A stretch of 63,138 bases of DNA from contig CAAHEC010000056.1 of NCBI GenBank assembly GCA_900772415.1, positions 1-63,138 of the forward strand, in the 5' to 3' direction. The notes below the pieces were generated by a model. The model ran no database searches, was not told where the DNA came from, and saw only the letters and a list, made by a program, of their open reading frames with translations. This DNA comes from Bacilli bacterium (GTDB lineage: Bacteria > Bacillota_I > Bacilli_A > RF39 > UBA660). Below are positions 19,847 to 28,482 of the stretch, piece after piece; position 1 is the stretch's first letter, and every line of letters begins with the position of its first letter. The translations under genes and the position numbers were made by a program.

Positions 19847-22405
19847 TTATCTTAATTTTTCTTCTAAAGCTTTAAGTTTGTTTTCCTCATCTTTTAGTTT
19901 TTCTCTTTCTGAGCTAACTATTTTTTCTGGAGCATTCTTAACATATCCTTCATTTGAAAGTAATTTTCTTCTTCTTTCGATACTTGATACTAAGCTTTCT
20001 TTTTCCTTTTCTAAAGCTTCTTTTTCTTCTTTAGTACTTTTTACTCCCTGATAGCATAACACAATACTTCCGTATGGGAATAATGCACTACTTTCCGTTG
20101 CCCCATCAAATGAAGATAATATGATATCACACTTTAACTGTCTTGTCAATATTTCAGTATTTTTGTCAATTATATCTTTGTATTCTTTTTCAAACTTATT
20201 AATAAGTCCAAATCCCTTTGGAATATTATTCTCTAATTTTATGTTACGTAATTTAGAAATTACTTCTATTAAAATATCAATTTCTTTTTCCTCTCGTTTA
20301 TATATCATGTCCTTGTTATATTTAGGATAACTAGATAATATTATGTTTTCTTTGTCCTTAACCGGTAATGAATTATATATCTCATCAGTTACGTAAGGCA
20401 TAAAAGGATGAAGCATTTTTATGATATCTGTTAAAACCAAAATGAGGCAAGATTTAGTAGATACATTATCGCTTGATACCTTACTATATTCTATATATGT
20501 GTCACAAAAATCTTCCCAAATGAATTTGTATAACTCTTTACCTACCACGTTAAAGTCATATTTATCCATGTTTTTTCTTACGCTTTTAATCGTTTTATTA
20601 AGTTTCGTTAAAATCCATTTGTCACTATAAGTTAAGTTAGATAAGTTTATTTCTTTTAAGGCTTCCGTATTCATTAAAACAAATCTTGATGCATTCCATA
20701 TTTTATTAATAAAATTCCATGTAGATTTAACTTTATCCTCATCATATCTTAAATCTTGACCAGGCGCTGAATTAGTTGTTATAAACCATCTAAGTGAGTC
20801 TGCTCCGTAGTTATCTATAACATCCATTGGATCTACTCCATTGCCTAATGATTTAGACATCTTTCTTCCTTCTTTATCACGAATAAGGCCGTGTATTAAG
20901 CAGTCTTTAAATGGTCTTTTACCAGTTAGCTTAAGTGATTGAAATACCATTCTGCATACCCAGAAAAAAATAATATCATATCCTGTTACTAAAACGTTAT
21001 TTGGAAAATATCTTTCTAAATCATCTGTTTTATTTGGCCATCCAAGCGTACTAAATGGCCATAAGGCTGATGAAAACCAAGTATCTAAAACATCCTCATC
21101 ACGCGTCCATCCCTCTTCTTTAGGAGATTCTTTTCCAACGTATACTTTATCACCCTTATACCAAGCTGGAATTTGATGTCCCCACCATAACTGTCTTGAT
21201 ATACACCAGTCATGGCAATCACTCATCCAGTTATCTAATATCTTTTCGAATCTTTCTGGAACAAAGTTAACTTTATTATCCTTATCTTTTTGATTTTCAA
21301 GTACGTTTTTAGATAATTCCTTCATGTTAACAAACCATTGTTTAGAAAGATAAGGCTCAACCATAACACCCGTTCTTTCAGAGTGTCCTACGCTATGAGT
21401 CATCTCTTCTATTTTTATAAGTAGTCCTTCTTTTTTTAAATCATGAATTAAAGCATCGCGGCACTCAAATCTATCCATACCAGCATATTTACCGGCATTA
21501 CTATTCATGGTAGCATCTTCATTCATAACTACTATTCTCTCCAAATTATGACGGTTACCAACTTCAAAGTCATTTGGATCGTGTGCTGGAGTTATTTTAA
21601 CAACACCCGTACCAAACGTTGGATCAGCATGAGGATCACCAACAATTGGAATTGGCTTATTAACGATAGGTAGTATAACGTTTTTACCAATTAGATTATT
21701 ATATCTATCATCATCAGGATTAACCGCAACCGCAGTATCTCCAAACAATGTCTCTGGTCTTGTTGTTGCAACTTCTAGATATTTATCACTACCTTCTATA
21801 AAGTATTTAATGTGATAAAAAGCACCAGGTATATCTTTATATATAACCTCTTCATTAGAAAGGGCCGTTTTTTGAACTGGATCCCAGTTTATTATTCGCT
21901 CTCCTCGGTATATTATTCCCTCGTTATAATACTTAACAAATACTTCGTTTACAGCGTCATTTAATCCCTCATCAAGAGTAAAACGCTCCCTTGAGTAATC
22001 AAGTGCAAGACCAAGTTTAGCCCACTGACTTCTAATGGTTTTTGCATACTCTTCCTTCCACTCCCAGGCTTTAGATAAAAATCCCGCGCGTCCTAAGTCA
22101 CGCTTATTTATTCCTTCTTTTTTAAGTCTATCTACTACCTTTACTTCGGTTGCAATCGCTGCATGATCCATTCCTGGAAGCCATAAAGCATCATACCCGT
22201 CCATTTTCTTATAACGAATTATAATGTCTTGAAGTGTTGTATCCCAAGCATGTCCTAGATGTAATTTACCAGTTACATTAGGTGGTGGTATAACAATTGA
22301 AAAAGCTTCTTTTGTTAAATCACCAGCCTTAAAATAATTATGTTTAACCCAGGATTGATATTTTCCTTCTTCTACTTTTATATGATCATATTTTTTATCT
22401 AACAT
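19847..22405 (-). CDS. valS: Valyl-tRNA synthetase
   Basis: Charges tRNA-Val, with post-transfer editing of threonine. 852 residues. Class I HIGH motif as PPPNVTGKLHLGHAW near residues 36-50, editing domain with ATTRPETLFGDTAV around 215, KMSKS motif GRKMSKSLGN near 515, and a C-terminal coiled coil (final 65 residues, Lys/Glu-rich) that clamps the tRNA, as is usual for ValRS. AAAGGA precedes the ATG. Expression is set by the T-box leader directly upstream. Confidence 0.98.
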   Translation of the reverse strand: MLDKKYDHIKVEEGKYQSWVKHNYFKAGDLTKEAFSIVIPPPNVTGKLHLGHAWDTTLQDIIIRYKKMDGYDALWLPGMDHAAIATEVKVVDRLKKEGINKRDLGRAGFLSKAWEWKEEYAKTIRSQWAKLGLALDYSRERFTLDEGLNDAVNEVFVKYYNEGIIYRGERIINWDPVQKTALSNEEVIYKDIPGAFYHIKYFIEGSDKYLEVATTRPETLFGDTAVAVNPDDDRYNNLIGKNVILPIVNKPIPIVGDPHADPTFGTGVVKITPAHDPNDFEVGNRHNLERIVVMNEDATMNSNAGKYAGMDRFECRDALIHDLKKEGLLIKIEEMTHSVGHSERTGVMVEPYLSKQWFVNMKELSKNVLENQKDKDNKVNFVPERFEKILDNWMSDCHDWCISRQLWWGHQIPAWYKGDKVYVGKESPKEEGWTRDEDVLDTWFSSALWPFSTLGWPNKTDDLERYFPNNVLVTGYDIIFFWVCRMVFQSLKLTGKRPFKDCLIHGLIRDKEGRKMSKSLGNGVDPMDVIDNYGADSLRWFITTNSAPGQDLRYDEDKVKSTWNFINKIWNASRFVLMNTEALKEINLSNLTYSDKWILTKLNKTIKSVRKNMDKYDFNVVGKELYKFIWEDFCDTYIEYSKVSSDNVSTKSCLILVLTDIIKMLHPFMPYVTDEIYNSLPVKDKENIILSSYPKYNKDMIYKREEKEIDILIEVISKLRNIKLENNIPKGFGLINKFEKEYKDIIDKNTEILTRQLKCDIILSSFDGATESSALFPYGSIVLCYQGVKSTKEEKEALEKEKESLVSSIERRRKLLSNEGYVKNAPEKIVSSEREKLKDEENKLKALEEKLR

Positions 22406-22489
22406 ATTATCATTCCTTTCTTTTTTCTTAAGATTATTGTAAAAACTAAGACATTATTATCAAAGCTATATCAGAAAATTTATTAATTA

Positions 22490-22730
22490 AAAAAATCATC
22501 CTTATTAAAAAGGACGATTAAAACCGCGGTACCACCTTAATTCATATTATTTTATTAATATGCAGCTTAATGCTTTAACGCAGCGATACGTAATTTCTTA
22601 CTAATAGTTCAGAAAATAAGCTCCCAAGCTACCTTCAATTACCTATTATGCAAATTTACACCAAACATTTGCTCTCTGTAATAAATTAGTAATCTACTCC
22701 TCTTGTTCATTGCTTTTTTAAAATATAACA
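22490..22730 (-). ncRNA. T-box riboswitch leader of valS
   Basis: The 365-base gap upstream of valS holds a tRNA-sensing leader. On the minus strand it has the stem I features AGAGGAGTA and a GGTG distal loop, then the T-box AAGGTGGTACCGCGG at 22524-22538, whose GGTACC-type core pairs with uncharged tRNA ends. A terminator ATCGTCC...GGATGAT plus a U run lies at 22490-22518 and is mutually exclusive with the antiterminator. Uncharged tRNA-Val would allow readthrough into valS. The specifier codon could be GTA (candidates at 22630-22632 and 22640-22642), but I could not fold stem I by eye. Confidence 0.92.
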
Positions 22731-22732
22731 AT

Positions 22733-22761
22733 AGTATATCAAAATAAAATAAATTTAACAA
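22733..22761 (-). promoter_or_regulatory. Promoter of the valS T-box transcript
   Basis: Minus strand: TTGTTA, 17-base spacer, TATACT, placed just before the T-box leader. Confidence 0.6.
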
Positions 22762-22771
22762 TATATTTTAA

Positions 22772-23230
22772 TTAGTTTTCTTCTTTTAAAATGCTAAAAT
22801 CTAACTCTGTACTTTTATTTTGCTTTGTATCAAATATTTTCATAGTTTTAATTTCACTTGGAATAATTTCTTTTACGCCACAACTTATATTATCATCCTG
22901 ATCATTAATTACTATCTTAATTCCATCATCAGTACAATTATAATATTTAAAACCTAAATCATTCTTTTCATAGGAAAAATCTTGAGGCCAATAAATAGTA
23001 CCTTTATTATAACGTATTCTAACTATTTGCAAACTACTGTTTAACTCACTTTTATCACTTATATTCAAATAAGCATCAACATATAAATTATCTGTTAAGT
23101 CTCTATTTATATTTGATATTAAGCTATTAGATGTCGAAAGCATAGAAAGTGACACACCCAGAAAAATTAAAAATGCTATTAATAAAGTGTATAAAACAGA
23201 AGAAACTGCAAAGCCTTTATTATTTAACAT
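22772..23230 (-). CDS. Pilin-like protein with atypical class III signal
   Basis: 152 residues. The N-terminus MLNNKG is followed by FAVSSVLYTLLIAFLIFLGV, which resembles a prepilin leader plus hydrophobic helix, but position +5 is Ser rather than the usual Glu. The remaining 110 residues form a polar extracellular-type domain with three cysteines (NCTDD, SCGVK). It may be a pilin-like surface protein cut by the prepilin peptidase at 6945-7727, or a simple signal-anchored protein. It stands alone between valS and a spore-coat-type operon. AAGGATG is upstream of the ATG. Confidence 0.65.
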   Translation of the reverse strand: MLNNKGFAVSSVLYTLLIAFLIFLGVSLSMLSTSNSLISNINRDLTDNLYVDAYLNISDKSELNSSLQIVRIRYNKGTIYWPQDFSYEKNDLGFKYYNCTDDGIKIVINDQDDNISCGVKEIIPSEIKTMKIFDTKQNKSTELDFSILKEEN

Positions 23231-23274
23231 TTAATCACATCCTTATCTTATATTTATAATAACATGTTTTTATT

Positions 23275-23301
23275 AAAAAAACCATATTTAATTAAATATG
23301 G
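23275..23301 (-). terminator. Terminator of the SpoVID-like/CotS-like operon
   Basis: Perfect palindrome CCATATTTAATTAAATATGG followed on the minus strand by seven U, about 150 bases downstream of the 23451 stop. Confidence 0.7.
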
Positions 23302-23348
23302 CTAACAAATAGTTTTATATAACATATAATACTGTAAAGGTGGTTCTT

Positions 23349-23537
23349 ATGCGTACTAATAACTTTTTTAACGGAGGTTTAACAAAATATCTAATACTAG
23401 TTATAGCATTTTGTTTTATTACTTTTTATCAGGCTATACTGACATTAATATTATGTGTTAGGTTCCAAGTTTTTTTGCTTTTTATAGATATCATGATTTT
23501 GTTCTTTGGTATTTTTTGCCTCATTTTCCATAAATAA
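23349..23537 (+). CDS. Possible small hydrophobic protein (62 aa)
   Basis: The ATG at 23349 has AAAGGTGG 5 bases upstream, a good ribosome site. The product begins MRTNNFFNGGLTKYL and is mostly hydrophobic with two possible membrane helices. Against it: the last 87 bases lie antisense to the 3' end of the CotS-like gene, and antisense of Lys/Asn-rich coding sequence reads as Phe/Leu-rich by chance. Kept only as a low-confidence call. Confidence 0.25.
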   Translation: MRTNNFFNGGLTKYLILVIAFCFITFYQAILTLILCVRFQVFLLFIDIMILFFGIFCLIFHK

Positions 23538-24407
23538 TTTATCAGTTGTAAAAAGATAATTACATAATCTAACTATATTTTTTGTATCTAAAAAATTAGA
23601 AGATGTAAAAGTTATTTTCCATGGTATAAAAAGTATCGTAAACATAAGTAGCCTCTCCTCATTTAATAAGGGAAATCTTTTAGTATATTCTTTATATAGT
23701 TCACTAAAATCATATTTGTCAAAATCTTTTTTATATAACCTTATAAAATCATAAATTGGTAAGTCAAGAGTTGCTTTATCCCAGCTTATTAACACGTTAT
23801 CATTATTTCTTATTATATGTGAAACATCTAAATTATTATGCAAAAACACCTCTCTTTTTTTATTTTTACTTGAAATTGTATCATACCAATTTTTAAGACT
23901 ATGTTTTGAAAAATTAAGGCAAGAAAATATTACTGAGCAATTTCTTAAAAGCATATATTCTCCTGGAGATGCAAATGTTTTAGATTCTATAGCATTTATC
24001 AAATCATCATAAAATAAATATGTATTATCGATTTTTTTATTTAGTTTTTCATAAATTTCTTTAATTTCATCCTTTGAAATATCTTTATAATAAACAGTTT
24101 TATTATGAAGAAGTGCATCCATCTTAATTAAATCACTTATTTTTTGTTCTCTAGGCATTTTAGTATCTATTTCATACTCATAAATGTAACCTTCATCATT
24201 TGCAAAAACTAGTCTTGGTATATATAAAAAACCTCTTGACTTAAGATATTCATAAGTATTTAAAATATCATTATATCTATTATTTTCTTTTGCTACAAAT
24301 TTCTTGTCAAAACAATCTGTATATATCACGGCATCCTTTTTTATCTCAATTTTTTTTACTTTACTGCATTTCTTTTTGATAACGTTTCTTATTAAAAAAT
24401 TATTCAC
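23451..24407 (-). CDS. CotS/YutH-like spore-coat kinase-fold protein
   Basis: 318 residues with an aminoglycoside-phosphotransferase-like fold. Lys in FVAKEN could be the nucleotide-binding lysine; the catalytic-loop region reads VFLHNNLDVSHII and the metal-binding region LISWDKATLDLPIYDF. Compared with the family's HGDL...N and D-W, the first Asp is replaced by Asn, so activity may be weak or lost. CotS-type proteins sit in the spore coat. GTG start overlaps the upstream LysM/SPOCS gene by 8 bases (GTGAATAA), a pairing seen at spore-coat loci, which supports the assignment. Confidence 0.6.
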   Translation of the reverse strand: MNNFLIRNVIKKKCSKVKKIEIKKDAVIYTDCFDKKFVAKENNRYNDILNTYEYLKSRGFLYIPRLVFANDEGYIYEYEIDTKMPREQKISDLIKMDALLHNKTVYYKDISKDEIKEIYEKLNKKIDNTYLFYDDLINAIESKTFASPGEYMLLRNCSVIFSCLNFSKHSLKNWYDTISSKNKKREVFLHNNLDVSHIIRNNDNVLISWDKATLDLPIYDFIRLYKKDFDKYDFSELYKEYTKRFPLLNEERLLMFTILFIPWKITFTSSNFLDTKNIVRLCNYLFTTDKLFMENEAKNTKEQNHDIYKKQKNLEPNT

Positions 24408-25092
24408 TTGATATAGGTACTATTATTTTCGTACCTAAACCAACGTTATCTAAACTATTATATTTTTCTAATTCTTCTTTAGAAACGTTATATTTTTCTA
24501 TAATTGTATCTACCGTTTCATTTTCTCTTATAATATGAACTTTATACGTAATATATTGTTCTTTTTCATTAAGGAAATTAGTTGTTATGCTACTTTCTTT
24601 GTCGTCTTTTTTTATCGTATCATTATCTTGTTTTATGGCATTTACTTTTTCTTCTTCAAAGCTTATATCTTTAAGATCATTTACATTACTTATTCTTTCT
24701 TCAGTTTTAAGTTCAGTTAAATCATTTTTTTCAATTTCTTGTATAAATGGTTTTTCTTCTTTTTTAATATATAATAAATTATCAATTAAAACATCTATAT
24801 GAACCCTTAAATACTCTTCATTCACTATCTCATAATAAAAATCATCAATGTCAATAATTACCTTAGAAGAATCATATTTATCATCTAAAGTAATATCAAA
24901 ATTTATATCTTTCTTAAACTCTTCTTCATTTATACTGATTTTATTAACTTTATATTTACCACTTATGGTAAAAGTTCCAACTACCGAATCATTATTTTCC
25001 ATTTTTAAATTATGTTCTAATGAAATACTAGTTATCTCTGCTATCTTAGAATTAAAACTTATATCCTTAACAAAAGGTATCGTTTGTCTCAT
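24400..25092 (-). CDS. SpoVID-like protein with SPOCS-type N-terminus and LysM domain
   Basis: About 230 residues. The N-terminal part (IAEITSISLEHNLK, then VGTFTISGKYKV) resembles the N-terminal SPOCS region of SpoVID, the mother-cell protein that wraps coat proteins around the forespore. An acidic linker follows and then a C-terminal LysM: YKVHIIRENETVDTIIEKY ... LGTKIIVP. The ATG at 25092 is preferred because GGAGATG is 7-8 bases upstream. It is first in an operon with the CotS-like gene. It is shorter than Bacillus SpoVID (about 575 aa), so the call rests on domain order. Confidence 0.65.
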   Translation of the reverse strand: MRQTIPFVKDISFNSKIAEITSISLEHNLKMENNDSVVGTFTISGKYKVNKISINEEEFKKDINFDITLDDKYDSSKVIIDIDDFYYEIVNEEYLRVHIDVLIDNLLYIKKEEKPFIQEIEKNDLTELKTEERISNVNDLKDISFEEEKVNAIKQDNDTIKKDDKESSITTNFLNEKEQYITYKVHIIRENETVDTIIEKYNVSKEELEKYNSLDNVGLGTKIIVPISSE

Positions 25093-25122
25093 ATTTTCAT
25101 CTCCATTCATTAAAACATATGT

Positions 25123-25158
25123 AAAAAAGAAGAAAAAATGTTAATTTTTCTTCTTTTT
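25123..25158 (-). terminator. Terminator of lon
   Basis: Minus-strand stem AAAAAGAAGAAAAA with complement around TTAACA, followed by U, covering the lon stop region. Confidence 0.7.
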
Positions 25159-27477
25159 ACCAAATATTTCTTTATAAATTTCTTCATAACTATTAACTAG
25201 TTTAATATTAATTTTGTCTATTATCTCTTTTGGTATCTCTTCAATATCCCTTTCATTCTTAGAAGGAATTATAAAATCCCTTGCCCCTGATAAATATGCT
25301 CCTGTTATTTTTTCTTTTAAACCACCTATAGGTAAAACTTTACCTGTTAAGGTAATTTCCCCTGTTAAGGCATAAGTATTTGGAACAACTTCTTCTTTTA
25401 TAGCACTTATGATTGCCGTTGTAAGTGCAGTACCTGCGGATGGTCCTTCTTTTTTTATAGCACCCTCTACCGCGTTTATATGAATACATAAATTATCTAA
25501 CTTACATAAATTAATTCCATAAGTATTAGCATGACTTTTAATATGGCCTAAAGCTATTAAAGCACTTTCTTTCATAACATCGCCTAAATTACCAGTTAAT
25601 TTAATTTTATCTTTTGATTCGTACGTAACAACCTCAATTGGTAAAATGTCCCCACCATAAACCGTATATGCAAGCCCATTTACAACTCCGGGGGTGTTGT
25701 TAGACAAAAATTCATTATTATAATATTTTTGTTTACCTAAATATGATTCTAAATTATCATTTGTAATTTCTACATTTATGCTGTTTTTTTTATTTTCAAC
25801 CATATATCTTACACATTTTCTTATTATTTTATTTATTACTCTATCTAATTCACGAACACCTGATTCTTTAGTATACTTTTCTATTATATTTAAAATAACT
25901 TCATCGCTGAATTTTATACTTGAAGAATCTAGTTTATATTCTTCTAAAGCTTTTTTGATAAGATGACATTTTGCTATCGAAAGCTTTTCATATTCAGTAT
26001 AACTAGATAGGCTTATTATTTCTAATCTATCTTTTAATTCTTCAGGTATTTGCTCTATATAATTTGCGGTTAAAATAAATAATACTTTTGATAAATCAAA
26101 TGGTTCTTCAACATAATTATCATAAAAGGTTTTGTTTTGTTCTGGATCTAAAACCTCAAGTAAGCTACTTGCTGGATCCCCTTTTATATCTTTAGTCATT
26201 TTATCTATTTCATCAATTAAAAAAACTGGATTTTTAGATTCACATTTTCTTAATGCATTAATAATTCTTCCTGGGTTAGCTCCCATATAAGTTCTTCTAT
26301 GCCCAATTATTTCTGCAGGATCATTCACCCCGCCAACGGAGATTTTAGCAAACTTTCTATTAGTTGCAATTGCAATAGATTTTGCAAGTGATGTTTTACC
26401 AACTCCTGGTGGACCTACTAGGCAAATAATTGGAGCCTTTTGACTTACACTTCTTTTTTTCACAGCAAGGTACTCTAGTATTCTGTCTTTTATATCTAAA
26501 AGTCCATAATGTGAAGAGTCAAGTGTTTTTTTAACTTTTTTCAAATCTACAAAATCTTTTGTTTGCTTATTCCAAGGTAGATTCAAAAGAACATCAATAT
26601 AATTCCTTATTATTCCAATTTCAGGTGACATAGAAGGTGTTGCTTCATATTTTTTTATTTCTTTTTCTATCTTTTTTAATACGTTTTCTGGAGCAGATAA
26701 AGATGATAGCTTTTCTTTCATTTCCATTACATCATCATCTTTACTAGATATATCTCCTAACTCTTCTTTTATTAATTTTAACTTTTCTCTTAATATATAT
26801 TCTCTTTGAGAATCATCTAATTCTTTTTGTAGTTTTTTATCTATTTCTTTTTCTATCTCAAAAACATCTAATTCTTTTTGAATATCTTCTAAATTCATCA
26901 TAACTCTGGTATGAGGATTAACAGTATTTAAAAATTGATATTTTCTTTCAAAAGAAGTTGGCATGTAATTTGCTACAACATCAGCTAATTCACTTACATT
27001 TTTTATATCTCCTATAATAGATAAAATACTATTTGATGCGTAAGAAACCATATTTATATATTTTTCTAATTCTTGTTTTAACTTTCTTAGTAATGCATTT
27101 TCGTCAGAAGAATCCATTGCATATCTAGTTGGATAAACTATATTACCTAAAAAAACATCTTCGTATAAACTGTCTTGGAAATAACTACTTACACACATTC
27201 TTTTTTTACCTTCAATAGTTACTCTTACACAACCATTAGGTAATTTGGTTTTTTTAGTTATTTTTCCCATGATACCCAACTTAGGTAATTTATTTATTTC
27301 TATTTTTTCTTCTAAGTAATTTTCTGGAGATATTAATAAAACATAACCATCATAATTTTCACTAGCTAAGTTAATTATTCTAGTATCTAACTCATCAATC
27401 AAATCTATTTTAAGCTCTGCATAAGGAAGCACAACTATTCCTCTTAATAATATTATTGGTAAACTGTTGTAATTCAT
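25141..27477 (-). CDS. lon: ATP-dependent protease Lon (LonA type)
   Basis: Cytoplasmic AAA+ protease that degrades misfolded and regulatory proteins. 778 residues: N-terminal substrate domain (1-200), coiled coil, AAA module with Walker A GPPGVGKTS near residue 356 and Walker B PVFLIDEIDKM near 420, and C-terminal protease domain with catalytic Ser in KEGPSAGTA near 680 and Lys in GGLKEKITGA near 720. There is no transmembrane insertion, so this is LonA not LonB. AAAGGAAG precedes the ATG. Confidence 0.98.
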   Translation of the reverse strand: MNYNSLPIILLRGIVVLPYAELKIDLIDELDTRIINLASENYDGYVLLISPENYLEEKIEINKLPKLGIMGKITKKTKLPNGCVRVTIEGKKRMCVSSYFQDSLYEDVFLGNIVYPTRYAMDSSDENALLRKLKQELEKYINMVSYASNSILSIIGDIKNVSELADVVANYMPTSFERKYQFLNTVNPHTRVMMNLEDIQKELDVFEIEKEIDKKLQKELDDSQREYILREKLKLIKEELGDISSKDDDVMEMKEKLSSLSAPENVLKKIEKEIKKYEATPSMSPEIGIIRNYIDVLLNLPWNKQTKDFVDLKKVKKTLDSSHYGLLDIKDRILEYLAVKKRSVSQKAPIICLVGPPGVGKTSLAKSIAIATNRKFAKISVGGVNDPAEIIGHRRTYMGANPGRIINALRKCESKNPVFLIDEIDKMTKDIKGDPASSLLEVLDPEQNKTFYDNYVEEPFDLSKVLFILTANYIEQIPEELKDRLEIISLSSYTEYEKLSIAKCHLIKKALEEYKLDSSSIKFSDEVILNIIEKYTKESGVRELDRVINKIIRKCVRYMVENKKNSINVEITNDNLESYLGKQKYYNNEFLSNNTPGVVNGLAYTVYGGDILPIEVVTYESKDKIKLTGNLGDVMKESALIALGHIKSHANTYGINLCKLDNLCIHINAVEGAIKKEGPSAGTALTTAIISAIKEEVVPNTYALTGEITLTGKVLPIGGLKEKITGAYLSGARDFIIPSKNERDIEEIPKEIIDKINIKLVNSYEEIYKEIFGKKKKN

Positions 27478-27516
27478 ATTTTACTTCCTTTCATTAATGC
27501 TAAAATTTTACTATTT

Positions 27517-27544
27517 ATTATAAACCATAGATGTTAAAAGTCAA
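27517..27544 (-). promoter_or_regulatory. Sigma-A-type promoter of lon
   Basis: Minus strand: TTGACT, 16-base spacer, TATAAT, about 40 bases before the lon ATG. Confidence 0.7.
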
Positions 27545-27615
27545 TAACATTAAGTTAATTTCATTACCTTATTTATCAGAAAATCTAAATTTTTCAAAAA
27601 CAAAAAAAAAGAATC

Positions 27616-28389
27616 TTAAAATCCTATTTTTCTTTTATTCTGTTTTTTATATTTCTTCTTATAAATGTTAATATTATCATTCTCGATTTGCATCCTAAAA
27701 TAATTCAAAGCTGTTTCATCTGCTAATAAAGCAATTGGACTTGAATTATCAATTTGACTATAGTCATCAGTACAATTAAACCCTTGTATTATTCTTGAAG
27801 CTCTTAAAAAAGTATCATATTTATTTCTAAATACCTCACTACCAACAATAATATCAGGAATAATATATTTTGCTTTTATGCTGTTTTCTAGATTAATTTT
27901 TTCATAATTAACTCTTATTTTAAATTCATAGTCGTTATTACCAGTTTCAACAAAATCGCCGTTAAAATTCATTTTACTTTCATTATCAAAATTTCCCTGA
28001 TAAAATGTTCTCCTTTTTATTATTTCGGTTAAAGGATATTTATTGTAAACCTGCTTTATTGTTATTAAAGATTTAAAATAAGATTTATTAGAATCAATAA
28101 TTTTATTAGTATCAGTATACTTTTTACTTGCTCTACAATGTATATTTATTTTTTCTTCAATAAAATAACTTTTTTCACTATCTTTATAATCATATTTTAA
28201 GATAATTGAGTTTTTATCTTGCATAAGCTCATAATCGTTATCATTTTTTAAGCATCTTAAAATGATAGAGTCATTTTGTTTTTTTAAAAAAACAAAATCC
28301 TTAAAAAAAACATCTAATTCATATGCTAAATTTTCATCAATAGGGATATTTTTTATTTCATATAAAACTCCAAACCAATCACTTTTCAT
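27616..28389 (-). CDS. Hypothetical protein (257 aa)
   Basis: No family recognised. The ATG at 28389 is chosen because GAGGCG lies 7-8 bases upstream; an upstream in-frame ATG lacks a site. It starts MKSDWFGVLYEIKNIP, has no signal peptide or membrane helix, and ends in a very basic tail (KKKYKKQNKRK), which may bind nucleic acid or simply reflect base composition. Located between tig and lon with its own flanking gaps. Confidence 0.7.
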   Translation of the reverse strand: MKSDWFGVLYEIKNIPIDENLAYELDVFFKDFVFLKKQNDSIILRCLKNDNDYELMQDKNSIILKYDYKDSEKSYFIEEKINIHCRASKKYTDTNKIIDSNKSYFKSLITIKQVYNKYPLTEIIKRRTFYQGNFDNESKMNFNGDFVETGNNDYEFKIRVNYEKINLENSIKAKYIIPDIIVGSEVFRNKYDTFLRASRIIQGFNCTDDYSQIDNSSPIALLADETALNYFRMQIENDNINIYKKKYKKQNKRKIGF

Positions 28390-28443
28390 AATAATCGCCT
28401 CTTTTTGCCTAATATAATAACATTTTTTAAACATAATTACAAT

Positions 28444-28471
28444 AAAAAAACTAGTTTGTTAAAACCAGTTT
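28444..28471 (-). terminator. Terminator of tig
   Basis: Minus-strand hairpin AAACTGGTTT-TAAC-AAACTAGTTT with one mismatch followed by U, 12 bases past the tig stop. Confidence 0.75.
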
Positions 28472-28482
28472 CTTAAGACTAA

